A stretch of DNA of 64,000 nucleotides from Streptomyces sp. NBC_00236 (GCF_036195045.1 NZ_CP108100.1:744001-808000); one strand, 5' to 3'; numbered from the stretch's first letter, positions 46,035 to 54,503 are shown. The notes: generated from the letters alone by a model not told the origin. Made by a program: numbers and translations.

Positions 46035-47501
46035 TTGGCTGCATCGTCTGCACCTGCAGGCAGTCGGCAGAGCCGGGCCACGCTGCTCACAGTGACGTGC
46101 CTGGGTCAGTTCATGGTCCTGCTCGACAACACGATCGTCGGAGCGGCGCTGCCCGATATGCAGCACCGACTGCACACAGGGCTGACCGGTCTGCAGTGGA
46201 TCGTCGACGCGTACGTGCTGCTGGTCGCCATGCTGCTGCTGTCCGGTGGCGTCTTCGCCGACCGGTTCGGCCGTAAGCGGGTGTACCTGACCGGCGTGGC
46301 GGTCTTCACCGTCGCGTCGGTGATGTGCAGCCTCGCGCCCTCGGTCGGCTGGCTGGTCGCCGGCCGGGTGCTGCAGGGCGTCGGGGCCGCGGCACTGAGC
46401 CCTGCCTCGCTGGCCCTGCTCGTCGCCGCCTGTCCCGTGCCGCAGGAACGGATCAAGGCGATCGGACTGTGGGCCGGGTTCAGTGGACTCGGTCTGGCCG
46501 TTGGCCCCGTGGCCGGCGGCGTGCTGACGGATGCCTTCGGCTGGCCGGCCATCTTCCTGGTCAATCTGCCCATTGGCGTGGTCCTGCTGGTGGTCGGTCT
46601 GCGCAGCCTCGGAGAGACCCGCAATCCGAGCGCCCCGGCGATCGATGTCCCGGGGACGGTACTGTCCGTTCTGGGAGTGGGGGCGCTGACGTACGGGCTG
46701 ATCGAGGGTGGCACCCGCGGCTGGACGGCGCCGGTGATCCTGGTCAGCTTCACCGCGGGGGTGGCCCTCCTGACCGCCTTCCTCGGCGTCGAAGCGCGCC
46801 GCTCCGCTCCGATGCTGCCGCTGCGGCTGTTCCGGCAGCGCCTGTTCACCGTGTCCAACACCGCCATGGTCGTGGTGGGGTTCGCGCTCATGGGCTCGTC
46901 GTTCTTCTTCTCCCAGTTCTTCGTGTACGTCCAGGGCAGCTCGATCCTGCGCGCGGGCCTGCAGACCCTGCCGGTGTCCCTCGGCATGGTGATCGTCAGC
47001 CCCTACGCGGGCCGGCTCGCCGCCCGGTACGGCTTCCGCGTCGTGGTGACCGCCGGCCTGGCCCTGGCCGGGCTGGGACTGCTGGCACTCGGCACGGTGC
47101 ACGCCGACACGGGCTACGGGAACGTGTGGTGGCGGCTCGGAATCGTCGGCATCGGCTTCGCCCTGACCCTGTCCCCACTGACGGGAGCCGCCATCCAGGC
47201 CGTCAGCCCGCAGGAAGGCGGCCTCGCCTCAGGCATCAGCAGCACCACACGGCAGATCGGCGCGGTGCTCGGCGTGGCGGTACTCGGAGCCGTCGTCCGC
47301 ACCCGGGAATCCGGCGGCGCCTCCTTCGAGACCGGCCTCAACAGCGCCTTCCTCGCCGCCGGTGCCGTCACCATGGCCACCGCCGTGTTCACAGGCCTGT
47401 GGCTGACCAGGTCCGAGCCCGCCGCCGCCCCAGGTGCCGTCACCACCTCGCACGAGGCATCCGAACAGCCGTTGACCACAGCAGTCGGCCGAAATCGATA
47501 G
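46035..47501 (+). CDS. MFS drug:H+ antiporter, DHA2 (14-TM) family
   Basis: A 488-residue efflux pump. The N-terminal part shows GQFMVLLDNTIVGAALP (TM1 motif D1 of DHA2), WIVDAYVLLVAMLLLSGG and GVFADRFGRKRVYL (motif A), then about 14 helices. The TTG at 46035 is chosen because GGAGAGG lies seven bases before it and MFS homology starts soon after; ATG at 45981 is an alternative but would put operator 2 almost at the start codon. Repressed by the divergent TetR (inference). Substrate unknown. Confidence 0.9.
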   Translation: MAASSAPAGSRQSRATLLTVTCLGQFMVLLDNTIVGAALPDMQHRLHTGLTGLQWIVDAYVLLVAMLLLSGGVFADRFGRKRVYLTGVAVFTVASVMCSLAPSVGWLVAGRVLQGVGAAALSPASLALLVAACPVPQERIKAIGLWAGFSGLGLAVGPVAGGVLTDAFGWPAIFLVNLPIGVVLLVVGLRSLGETRNPSAPAIDVPGTVLSVLGVGALTYGLIEGGTRGWTAPVILVSFTAGVALLTAFLGVEARRSAPMLPLRLFRQRLFTVSNTAMVVVGFALMGSSFFFSQFFVYVQGSSILRAGLQTLPVSLGMVIVSPYAGRLAARYGFRVVVTAGLALAGLGLLALGTVHADTGYGNVWWRLGIVGIGFALTLSPLTGAAIQAVSPQEGGLASGISSTTRQIGAVLGVAVLGAVVRTRESGGASFETGLNSAFLAAGAVTMATAVFTGLWLTRSEPAAAPGAVTTSHEASEQPLTTAVGRNR

Positions 47502-47584
47502 CCACGAACCGATTCGTGCCGGCCGGGCAGCGTAGAGAAGATCGGCACTCGGGTGCGGGGCCGCCCGCGGTTCGCGGAGGGGTG

Positions 47585-47730
47585 AGGACGGCGAGAGAGG
47601 TCAAAACCCACGCCCCGCACTGCCTGGTCATCCTGACGGTGTACGAGATGAAGAGGCTGGGGCGGGACACCCCCGAACTCACCGCGCTCCCGGACCACCT
47701 CACCGCCCTCGGCCGGTGCGGGCAACCTCC
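47585..47730 (+). pseudogene. Relic of a serine recombinase (resolvase/invertase)
   Basis: One frame reads HCLVILTVYEMKRLGRDTPE then LTALPDHLTALG, matching the resolvase catalytic-domain segment (V-x-E-M-K/D-R-L-G-R with the DNA-contacting Arg residues). The N-terminal catalytic Ser region and the rest of the protein are missing; the frame runs into unrelated sequence on both sides. Confidence 0.65.
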
Positions 47731-47900
47731 CAGCCGGGCCAGTGGCGCGAGCACGGGGACTCCCTGGCTCACCGCTGCCCAGATGCCGGTGCCCCGGCGT
47801 CATGAGGTGGTGAGCCATCCGCCCTCAGCGAACAGCCGCAAACGCCCCTGAACGGGGGCTTTTCGTGGATCGCCAGGACCTGTTCCCATCCAACTCCTTC

Positions 47901-47915
47901 TGTACGTCCTGTACA
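47901..47915. promoter_or_regulatory. Inverted repeat in the clpP-like leader
   Basis: TGTAC (47901-47905) and GTACA (47911-47915) with a 5-base spacer, next to CTGTA-N7-TACAG. A possible regulator site 60-75 bases before the ClpP start. No match to the ClgR or PopR motifs I know. Confidence 0.35.
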
Positions 47916-47976
47916 TTTTTTACAGATGTTCGCGGGCGCCTCCCTGCCCCGCGCACCCCGGAGGAGAGGTCCCGCC

Positions 47977-48612
47977 ATGCACCGCCCCGCCGCCCGCCAT
48001 GTACTGCCCGAGTTCACGGAGCGCACGTCCCAGGGGACGCGCACCCTCGACCCGTACTCCAAACTCCTCGCCGAACGGGTCGCGTTCCTCGGCACACCCG
48101 TCGACGACACTGCGGCCACCGACCTGGTCGCCCAGTTCATGTACCTGGAACACGACGCTCCGGACCGGCCCATCTCGCTCTACATCAACTCCCCCGGCGG
48201 CTCGTTCGGTGCCATGACCGCCATCTACGACACGATGGCGTTCCTCAGTTGCGAGGTGGAGACCTTCTGCCTCGGCCAGGCGGGAGCCGCCGCGGCCGTT
48301 CTGCTCGCAGCGGGCGCCCCGGGCAGGCGGCATGCACTGCCGGGTGCCCGCGTGGTGGTGCAGCAGCCCGAACTCACCGAGCCGGTACAGGGGCAGCCCT
48401 CCGATCTGGAGATCGAGGCGCGGGAACTGGCCCGGATGCGCGACACGCTGACCGGCATGCTGGCCCGTCACACCGGCCGCCCCGCCGAGCAGATCACCGC
48501 CGACACCGAGCGCGATCTGATCCTCGACGCGGAGGGCGCCAAGGACTACGGGCTGGTCGACCACATCGTGCAACGACGCGGACTGTCGCTGCCTGCGCAC
48601 CCCGTGAGGTGA
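47977..48612 (+). CDS. ClpP-family protein lacking catalytic Ser and His (probable pseudo-protease)
   Basis: A 211-residue ClpP homologue, similar over its whole length to Streptomyces ClpP ([40 protein letters not shown]). At the active site, the usual GQAAS reads GQAGA (Ala104 in place of the nucleophile Ser), and the usual HQP reads QQP (Gln129 in place of His). The Asp of TERD (180) is kept. The codons are GCC and CAG, so these are not single-base ambiguities. The protein should be proteolytically dead but may assemble with active ClpP rings. ATG at 47977 has GAGGAGAGG; an 8-base gap leads to the next gene. Confidence 0.93.
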   Translation: MHRPAARHVLPEFTERTSQGTRTLDPYSKLLAERVAFLGTPVDDTAATDLVAQFMYLEHDAPDRPISLYINSPGGSFGAMTAIYDTMAFLSCEVETFCLGQAGAAAAVLLAAGAPGRRHALPGARVVVQQPELTEPVQGQPSDLEIEARELARMRDTLTGMLARHTGRPAEQITADTERDLILDAEGAKDYGLVDHIVQRRGLSLPAHPVR

Positions 48613-48619
48613 ATCCGCG

Positions 48620-48928
48620 ATGCAGCCACCGGAGTTCGCGCCCCTGCCCGCCCTGACCCGCGCGGAGGGCGAGTTCATCGACCGCTATCTGCAAGTCATC
48701 GACCAGGTGGGCCGGATCAATCCGGCCCACGGTGGCGACACCTACAGCGCCCTGCGCGCCGCCCAGGCGCTGGCCTCGTACGCGGCCACGCTGCGCGACG
48801 CGCTCACGTTGATGCACGAGCGGGGCGAAGACCGGATCCACGCGGCCACGTTGACCAGGGCGCTGCGCGTTCTCGACGGCGAAAGGCGCTCCGGGCGGGT
48901 CACCGTGCCGCCCGAAGCGCCGAGTTGA
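48620..48928 (+). CDS. Hypothetical protein paired with the ClpP-like gene
   Basis: A 102-residue, mostly helical protein starting ATG 48620, only 8 bases after the ClpP-like stop, so the two are almost certainly co-transcribed. It contains FIDRYLQVIDQVGRINPAHGG (about 19-39) and a long amphipathic region ALRAAQALASYAATLRDALTLMHERG. No signal peptide, membrane helix or known motif. It could be a partner or adaptor of the ClpP-like protein; that is inference from position only. Confidence 0.8.
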   Translation: MQPPEFAPLPALTRAEGEFIDRYLQVIDQVGRINPAHGGDTYSALRAAQALASYAATLRDALTLMHERGEDRIHAATLTRALRVLDGERRSGRVTVPPEAPS

Positions 48929-49273
48929 TCAGCGCGATGCACCGACACGCCCGACGCGGGGACCAAATTTTCTCGCTCGTTCGGCGTAGACGTTACTTCG
49001 CACGAGGGACAACTCGATTTGCGTTTTCGAAGTGGACGATGGGTGAAATCTCCCGTTCCGTCGCTGGTGCGGCACCGGTCGCCGTGACCCCACGGTTTGC
49101 CGCAACGTCACCTGGCCACCCGAACGGTCCATTCGTGATGAGCCTCACATATGGCTGTTTCACCTCGGAAATCCGGCACTCGGTGAGTCAAGATCCCTGG
49201 GACGACAAGCCCCCGCCACCGCGGCGGGGCGGTCCGGGCGGACGCCGAGTCCTGCCGCCGCCCGGATGCCTGG
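48929..49273. other. 345-base non-coding region upstream of the riboswitch
   Basis: No recognisable gene. It is less GC-rich than its surroundings (for example AAATTTTCTCG near 48964 and CACATATGG near 49147) and presumably holds the promoter of the riboswitch-NlpC/P60 transcript. Confidence 0.5.
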
Positions 49274-49422
49274 TCGACAGGAGTGGATCGGCAGGAGTGG
49301 AGGACCCAGCACAACGGGTCGACCGGACTTCCGGTCGTCCCTCGGGGTGAAGCCGCATCTGCGGCCGGGCGACTTCGCCGGCCCGAACCCGACAGGTCAT
49401 CCTTCACAGGCGGCTGACGAAG
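49274..49422 (+). promoter_or_regulatory. c-di-AMP riboswitch (ydaO/yuaA class)
   Basis: The order of conserved blocks fits the ydaO class: GGAGGACCCA (49299-49308), CGGGGTGAAGCCGC (about 49342-49355), a GGCCGGGC/GCCGGCCC hairpin (about 49363-49383), then CCCGAACCCGACAGG and CACAGGCG near 49395-49412, closing about 9 bases before the ATG. In actinomycetes this class precedes cell-wall hydrolase genes, exactly as here. c-di-AMP binding normally switches the gene off. Confidence 0.85.
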
Positions 49423-49430
49423 GGTTGCGC

Positions 49431-49904
49431 ATGACTGCGCAGGTTCATGTCCCGTCTCTGCTCGCCCGGGCCGGTACGGCCTCGGTAATGACTCTCGCCG
49501 CCGTCGGCGGCTCGCTGTTCGTGCCCGGCGCCGTGACCGACGCCCAGGCCGCCAGCCATTCGATGAAGGCCCTCACGATCGCCGCGTCGAAGAAGGGGGC
49601 GCCCTACCGTTGGGGCGCCACCGGGCCCAGCCGCTTCGACTGTTCCGGGCTGACGCTCTACTCGTTCAAGAAGGCCGGGAAGAAGCTCCCCCGCACGGCC
49701 CAGCAGCAGTACAACAAGACCCGCCACATCTCGTCGTCCAAGCGGCAACGCGGCGATCTGGTCTTCTTCCACTCCGGCCGCAGCATCTACCACGTGGGCA
49801 TCTACGCGGGCAGCGGCAAGATCTGGCACTCGCCCAAGACGGGGGCCGTGGTCCGCCTGGAGAAGATCTGGACGAAGAGCGTCTACTACGGACGCGTCCG
49901 TTGA
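49431..49904 (+). CDS. Secreted NlpC/P60 peptidoglycan endopeptidase
   Basis: A 157-residue cell-wall hydrolase. Signal peptide about 1-41 (hydrophobic core ASVMTLAAVGGSLFVPGA, cut after AQA). The NlpC/P60 domain follows directly: GAPYRWGATGPSRFDCSGLT with the nucleophile Cys (about 69), the catalytic His in YHVGIYAG (about 124) and a third polar residue in IWHSP (His about 135). It cleaves peptide cross-links of peptidoglycan. It lacks a SH3 or LysM anchor. Control by the c-di-AMP riboswitch ties it to cell-wall remodelling, growth and germination. Confidence 0.93.
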   Translation: MTAQVHVPSLLARAGTASVMTLAAVGGSLFVPGAVTDAQAASHSMKALTIAASKKGAPYRWGATGPSRFDCSGLTLYSFKKAGKKLPRTAQQQYNKTRHISSSKRQRGDLVFFHSGRSIYHVGIYAGSGKIWHSPKTGAVVRLEKIWTKSVYYGRVR

Positions 49905-49937
49905 GGCCGCTCCCCCGCCCCGGCCCGTTCTCCCGCG

Positions 49938-50585
49938 TCAGTGCAGCAGCGGGCCCGTCACCAGGACCAGCCCCAGTGCGGTGAGTGCGGCGCCGCTGCC
50001 GCCCTCGATCGCCCGGGCGGTGCGCGGCCGGCGCAGCCACCGGCCGAGGCGGTCCACCAGGAGAGCCACCAGCGGGAACCAGATCAGCGCCAGCACCACG
50101 ACGATCGCGGCGAGCAGCAGCGTCCTGGGCAGGGGCGCGGCCCCGGCCGGCACGAACTGCGGCAGCAGGCTGAGGAAGAGCACGGGCGCCTTGGGGTTCA
50201 GCGCGTTGGTCAGGAAGCCCTGGCGCAGCGCGCGGCCCGTTCCCATGCCCGACCGCCCGCCGTCCGCCTCGTCCGGCCCGGCCTCCGCGTCCTGCCCGGT
50301 GCCGCGCCGGGCCGCGTACAGGGCGCAGATCCCCAGATAGAGCACGTAGGCGCCGCCCAGGAGCTGGATGATCCGGAACAGCACGGGCACCGCCACCAGC
50401 ACGGCGGCCAGACCGGCTACGGCGAGCACGGTGTGGACGAGGAGGCCCCCGGCGACCCCGAGCGCGGTCGCCACTCCCGCCGTGCGCGAGGCGAGGGCGT
50501 TGCGTACGACGACGGTGAAGTCCGCGCCGGGCAGCGCGACCATGGCGGTGGCGACCCCGATGAAGGCGGTCAGTTGTGCGTCCAT
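49938..50585 (-). CDS. LysE/RhtB family amino-acid exporter
   Basis: A 215-residue membrane protein with six helices typical of LysE/RhtB translocators. Recognisable segments are FIGVATAMVALPGADFTVVVRNAL (about 7-30), GVAGGLLVHTVLAVAGLAAV and GFLTNALNPKAPVLFLSLLPQFV (about 118-140, the conserved NPK segment). ATG at 50585 is preceded by GGTGGA. It is divergent from a LysR gene that probably activates it on binding the exported amino acid. Substrate unknown. Confidence 0.92.
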   Translation of the reverse strand: MDAQLTAFIGVATAMVALPGADFTVVVRNALASRTAGVATALGVAGGLLVHTVLAVAGLAAVLVAVPVLFRIIQLLGGAYVLYLGICALYAARRGTGQDAEAGPDEADGGRSGMGTGRALRQGFLTNALNPKAPVLFLSLLPQFVPAGAAPLPRTLLLAAIVVVLALIWFPLVALLVDRLGRWLRRPRTARAIEGGSGAALTALGLVLVTGPLLH

Positions 50586-50657
50586 GGGTCCACCCTGGAC
50601 CGCTGGAGCCTTTAGCGTGTACTTGCAATCTTCTGGGTCTGCCAAAAGGAATGCTTA

Positions 50658-51575
50658 ATGTACGACCCGACACGGCTCGCGGCGCTGGTGGCGGTCGCCG
50701 AGGCCGGTTCGATCACCCGGGCCGCCGCACGCCTGGGCTACACCGCCCCGGCGCTCTCCCAGCAGCTGGCCAAGCTGGAGCGGGAGGCGGGGGCTGCGCT
50801 GCTGGTGCGCCATCACCGGGGCGCCCGGCTGACGGCGGCGGGCGAGCTGCTCGCCGGACGCGCCCGGCGGGTTCTCGACGAGATGGATCAGGCCCGTCAC
50901 GAACTGGCCCGCCTCGCCGGGCTCTCCGGCGGGCGCCTGCGGGTCGGCACCTTCACCACCGCGGGCATCCATCTGCTGCCTCCGGTGCTGAGCGCGTTCC
51001 GCCGGGCCCACCCGGACGTGGAGCTGGCCGTCACCGAGTACGAGCCGCCGGGCGGGGTGGCCGCCGTGGCGGCGGGCGAGGTGGATCTGGCGCTGACCCA
51101 TGACTACGAGCCCGGACCCGTGACGCCGCCGCCCTCGGGTGTCCTGACCGAGCCGGTCCTGATCGAGGAACTGGTCCTGATCACGGCCGTCGGCCAGGTC
51201 CTGGCGGACGGCAGCGGACGGCTCCCGGTGACGGAGCTGGCGGGCCGGCCCCTGATCAGCAGCGCGCCCAGGCACCCGCCGCGCCGCGGAGTGGAGAGCG
51301 CGCTCGCCGAAGCGGGGGCGCTGCCTGCGGTGGTCTGCGAGTCGCCCGGCTACGCGCTGGTGTGTGCCCTGGTCAGTGCGGGCATCGGGGTGGCCGTGGT
51401 ACCGGAGATGGTCGCCGCCATGTCGCCGACGCCCCTGTCCGTACGGCGGCTGGAGCCGGCCTCGTTCCGCCGGACGATCTCGGTGGTGCATCGAGGGGAC
51501 CGTACGAGCCCGGCGGCGGCGACGCTTCAGGCTCTGCTGCGCAGCGGATTCGGGCGGGCGGCGGCAGCCGGGTGA
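50658..51575 (+). CDS. LysR family regulator (of the adjacent exporter)
   Basis: A 305-residue LysR protein. HTH about 1-60: LAALVAVAEAGSITRAAARLGYTAPALSQQLAKLE; the effector-binding domain follows (about 90-295, RVGTFTTAGIHLLPPVL). ATG at 50658 behind AAAAGGAATG. The 72-base intergenic region with the divergent LysE gene contains TTGC-N15-GCCAA, a plausible but imperfect LysR site. Such LysR/LysE pairs are common; the ligand is unknown. Confidence 0.92.
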   Translation: MYDPTRLAALVAVAEAGSITRAAARLGYTAPALSQQLAKLEREAGAALLVRHHRGARLTAAGELLAGRARRVLDEMDQARHELARLAGLSGGRLRVGTFTTAGIHLLPPVLSAFRRAHPDVELAVTEYEPPGGVAAVAAGEVDLALTHDYEPGPVTPPPSGVLTEPVLIEELVLITAVGQVLADGSGRLPVTELAGRPLISSAPRHPPRRGVESALAEAGALPAVVCESPGYALVCALVSAGIGVAVVPEMVAAMSPTPLSVRRLEPASFRRTISVVHRGDRTSPAAATLQALLRSGFGRAAAAG

Positions 51576-51597
51576 CCGGGACGCGCGACGGAGAAGT

Positions 51598-52029
51598 TCA
51601 GTGCTGGACGGGCGGCTGCCACGGCAGCGCGATCCAGACGGTCTTCCCGCCGTCCGGGGTGGGCGTGACGGTGAGCCGGCCACCGTACTCCTTGGCCAGC
51701 GAGCGGATGATCACCATGCCGCGGCCGTTGTCCTGCTGCACGGCCGCCGGCAGCCGCTGGGGCCACCGGGGGTGACTGTCCGTCACTCCGAGGCGCAGCT
51801 GCTCCTCGCGCTCCAGCCGGAGGTCCACGGTGAAGGTGGGTGACTGTCCGAACGTGTGCTGGACCGCGTTGGTCGCGAGTTCCGAGACGATGAGCCGGAC
51901 GGTCTCGCCCGTGTCCGTGCCGTCGGGCAGTCCCCATTCGGCCAGTACCCGGGCCACATAGCGCCGGGCGGCGGAGACCGAGACCGGCTCGCTCGGCAGG
52001 GTGACACGTGCTTCCTGATGGTCTGCCAT
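51598..52029 (-). CDS. Anti-sigma-factor-like ATP-binding protein (HATPase, RsbW-like)
   Basis: A 143-residue stand-alone GHKL ATPase of the RsbW/SpoIIAB-like type abundant in Streptomyces. It has N-box VSELATNAVQHT (about 49-60), G1 LRLGVTDSHPRWPQ and G2 DNGRGMVIIRSLAKEYGGR (about 100-118). It probably acts as an anti-sigma or partner-switch kinase. ATG at 52029. It is divergent from an XRE/DUF5753 regulator with a DUF397 gene, a common trio in this genus. Confidence 0.9.
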   Translation of the reverse strand: MADHQEARVTLPSEPVSVSAARRYVARVLAEWGLPDGTDTGETVRLIVSELATNAVQHTFGQSPTFTVDLRLEREEQLRLGVTDSHPRWPQRLPAAVQQDNGRGMVIIRSLAKEYGGRLTVTPTPDGGKTVWIALPWQPPVQH

Positions 52030-52238
52030 GGCGAGCCGTCCCTTTCCCACCCGGAAGCGACCCCGCGATCGATGGTCCGGGTTGTGCTTCGCGCCAGATT
52101 GCCACTGATGCTGCCCGCTGTAACGGCGATCCACCAAGATATGCATATATCTGTCGCTCGAAGCGGTGAACTCTGCCCCGGATGCGCCGTGAGGACGCCA
52201 CACTGTCCGCTCGGCAGGGAGTGGGAGGGAGGCACCAC

Positions 52239-53099
52239 ATGCAGCACGGCCCTGCGGTGCGACGCCGCAAGCTCGGGGAGGAACTGCGGAGTCTGCGCCA
52301 TGCGTCCGGACTCACGAGCCGCGACGCGGCTCGTCTGCTCGGCTGGCATCAGTCGAAGGTCAGCCGGATCGAGACCGGTGTGAGCGGAGTACGGCCAGGT
52401 GACGTGACCCGGCTGCTCGACACCTATGGCACCAACGACCCGAAGTTGCGCGAGGTCCTGGAGGCGCTCGCGGGATCGGCGGGCGGCGGGGGCGCGGGAT
52501 GGTGGCACGCCTACCGCGGTCTCATCCCGCCGCAGTACCGCGACTTCATCAGTCTGGAATCCCAGGCGCGCACCGCCCGCACCCTGGAGACGTCGGTGGT
52601 GCCGGGCCTGCTGCAGACCGCGGACTACGCCCGTGCGGTGACCCGGGCCTCGCTCGACGGACTGCCCACCGGACAGCTGGACTCGCTGGTGGAAGTGCGG
52701 CTCGCGCGGCAGGGTGTCCTGCGGAGCGACCCTCCGCTGCGGCTGAGCGCGGTGCTGGACGAGGCGGTACTGCGGCGGGAGGTCGGGGGCCGCCGGGTGA
52801 TGCGGGAGCAGTTGCGCCACCTCAGCCGAGTGGCCCAACTGCCTCATGTGCAGCTTCAGTTGCTGCCGTTCTCGGTCGGCGGCTATGTGGGCCTCACGGG
52901 ACCTTTCGTTATCTTCTCTTTTCCGACTACTTCTGATCTGGATGTGGTCGTTCTTGACCACTTGACGAGTAGCCTCTACCTGGAGCGGAAAGAAGACCTC
53001 GAGGCGTACAGCTCGGCCTTCCGCACCCTGCAGGCACACGCGCTGTCGCCGGAGCACTCGTTGGATCTGATCGCCGCAATCGACCGCGGCGGTCAGTGA
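52239..53099 (+). CDS. XRE family regulator with DUF5753 domain
   Basis: A 286-residue regulator of the Streptomyces-specific XRE/DUF5753 type (relatives of WhiJ and AbaA-linked proteins). The HTH (about 10-70, LGEELRSLRHASGLTSRDAARLLGWHQSKVSRIE) is followed by the DUF5753 domain (about 95-280, with SVVPGLLQTADYARAV and LSRVAQLPHVQLQLLP). ATG at 52239 follows GGGAGGGAGG. The companion DUF397 gene starts 24 bases after its stop. Such pairs are regulators of development or antibiotic production; the target here is unknown. Confidence 0.93.
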   Translation: MQHGPAVRRRKLGEELRSLRHASGLTSRDAARLLGWHQSKVSRIETGVSGVRPGDVTRLLDTYGTNDPKLREVLEALAGSAGGGGAGWWHAYRGLIPPQYRDFISLESQARTARTLETSVVPGLLQTADYARAVTRASLDGLPTGQLDSLVEVRLARQGVLRSDPPLRLSAVLDEAVLRREVGGRRVMREQLRHLSRVAQLPHVQLQLLPFSVGGYVGLTGPFVIFSFPTTSDLDVVVLDHLTSSLYLERKEDLEAYSSAFRTLQAHALSPEHSLDLIAAIDRGGQ

Positions 53100-53123
53100 A
53101 CCCGTACTGCCCGAGGGAGCGTC

Positions 53124-53330
53124 ATGTCGGATTGCCTCGCACAGCACGCGTTACGGTGGCGGCGCAGCAGCCGCAGCACGGGAATGAACAACTGCGTGGA
53201 GGCCGCGCCGTTCGGTGGCCGACGGCTGGCCGTGCGCGACTCCAAGGACCGCTCCAGGCCGCCTCTCCAGTTCTCCGCGACGGCCTGGACGTCCTTCGTC
53301 ACCGCCCTGAACGGCGGTGACGTCAGCTGA
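53124..53330 (+). CDS. DUF397 small protein
   Basis: A 68-residue DUF397 protein with the family pattern WRRSSRSTGMNNCVEAAPF, LAVRDSKDR and FSATAWTSFVTALN. DUF397 proteins are partners or antagonists of the adjacent XRE/DUF5753 regulator. Start ATG 53124 behind GAGGGAGCGTC. It probably forms an operon with the XRE gene. Confidence 0.92.
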   Translation: MSDCLAQHALRWRRSSRSTGMNNCVEAAPFGGRRLAVRDSKDRSRPPLQFSATAWTSFVTALNGGDVS

Positions 53331-53353
53331 GTCCGCGGCCGGGCGCCGCGGAC
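53331..53353. terminator. Hairpin between DUF397 gene and bioF
   Basis: GTCCGCGG (53331-53338) and CCGCGGAC (53346-53353) form an 8-bp stem with a 7-base loop immediately after the DUF397 stop, just before the convergent bioF end. Confidence 0.65.
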
Positions 53354-53360
53354 CGGCGGA

Positions 53361-54503
53361 TCAGCCGGCCGGGGCGGTCCGCCGTACGATCGCCACCGCC
53401 TCGGCGATCTGCTCGTCCGTCAGGTCGGCGCGCGCGGTCAGCCGCAGCCGGGAGACACCGTCCGGTACGGACGGCGGCCGGAAGCACCCCACCGCGATGC
53501 CGGCGGCACGGCAGTCGGCCGCCCAGCGGACGGCGTCCTCCGCCGAGGGCGCGCGTACCGAGACCACGGCCGCGTCGGGCCTGACCGCGGTCAGGCCGGC
53601 CGCGGTCAGCTGCCCGTACAGCGCGGTGGCGACGGTACGGGCCCTGGCCGCGCGTTCCGGTTCGCGGCGGAGCAGCCGAAGGCTGCCGAGCGCGGCGCCG
53701 ACGGCGGCCGGGGCGAGCCCGGTGTCGAAGATGAAGGTACGGGCGGTGTTGACCAGGTGGTCGATCACCCGGGCCGGGCCGAGGACCGCCCCGCCCTGGC
53801 TGCCCAGGGACTTGGAGAGGGTGAGCGTGGTGACGATGCCCTCGCCGCCCGCCAGGCCGGCCGCGGCGGGGGCGCCCCGGCCGCCGTCCCCGAGCACTCC
53901 CAGGCCGTGCGCGTCGTCGACGAGCAGCGCGGCGTTCTCCGCACGGCAGGCGTCGGCCAGTTCGGCCAGAGGCGCGGCGTCGCCATCGACCGAGAAGACC
54001 GAGTCGGTGACCACCAGGGACCTGCCCGGGTGCGCGTGCAGGGTCTTGCGCACTGACTCGGGGTCGGCATGCGGAACAACGGCGGTCTCGGCCCGCGAGA
54101 GCCGGCAGCCGTCGACGATCGAGGCGTGGTTGCCCGCGTCCGACACGATCAACGAGCCCCGGCCGGTCAGCGCGGTGAGCGCCGCGAGGTTGGCGGCGTA
54201 GCCCGAGGACAGCACCAGGGCCGACTCGAAACCGCAGAAATCGGCCAGTTCGCGTTCGAGCTCGGCGTGCAGTGCGGTGGAACCCGTGACCAGCCGGGAG
54301 CCGGTGGCCCCGCCGCCCCAGCGGTGTGCCGCCTCGGCGGCCGCGGCGGTCACCTCCGGATGCCGGGTGAGGCCGAGGTAGTCGTTGCTCGCGAGGTCCA
54401 GCAGTTCCGGTTCGGCGGGCCGCGGCCGGAGCGTCCGGACGAGTCCGGCGTCCGCGCGTCGGCGCGCCTCCTCATCGATCCAGTCGAACGGGGCGAAGGA
54501 CAT
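53361..54503 (-). CDS. bioF: 8-amino-7-oxononanoate synthase
   Basis: A 380-residue PLP enzyme that joins pimeloyl-CoA or pimeloyl-ACP and alanine in biotin synthesis. Landmarks are NDYLGLTRHPEV (about 40-51), GATGSRLVTGST, DDAHGLGVLGDGGRG (about 193) and the PLP Lys in LSKSLGSQGGAV (about 225). Family length. It is divergent from bioBAD across a 143-base region with an inverted repeat, so the whole pathway can be switched together. Confidence 0.94.
   Translation of the reverse strand: MSFAPFDWIDEEARRRADAGLVRTLRPRPAEPELLDLASNDYLGLTRHPEVTAAAAEAAHRWGGGATGSRLVTGSTALHAELERELADFCGFESALVLSSGYAANLAALTALTGRGSLIVSDAGNHASIVDGCRLSRAETAVVPHADPESVRKTLHAHPGRSLVVTDSVFSVDGDAAPLAELADACRAENAALLVDDAHGLGVLGDGGRGAPAAAGLAGGEGIVTTLTLSKSLGSQGGAVLGPARVIDHLVNTARTFIFDTGLAPAAVGAALGSLRLLRREPERAARARTVATALYGQLTAAGLTAVRPDAAVVSVRAPSAEDAVRWAADCRAAGIAVGCFRPPSVPDGVSRLRLTARADLTDEQIAEAVAIVRRTAPAG

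Larger units (their letters stand above)
47502..47976 (+). other. 475-base gap with a recombinase relic and clpP leader
   Basis: It holds the serine recombinase remnant (about 47585-47730), a small GCCCC/GGGGC hairpin followed by TTTT (about 47843-47866), and the leader of the ClpP-like gene with TGTAC-N5-GTACA (47901-47915) and a TTTTTT run unusual for this genome. Confidence 0.5.

Noticed and set aside
47901..47945. ClgR or PopR box before the ClpP-like gene
   Set aside because: GTTCGC occurs near 47927 but the required GCG is not at the expected spacing; TGTAC-N5-GTACA matches no Clp regulator motif I know.
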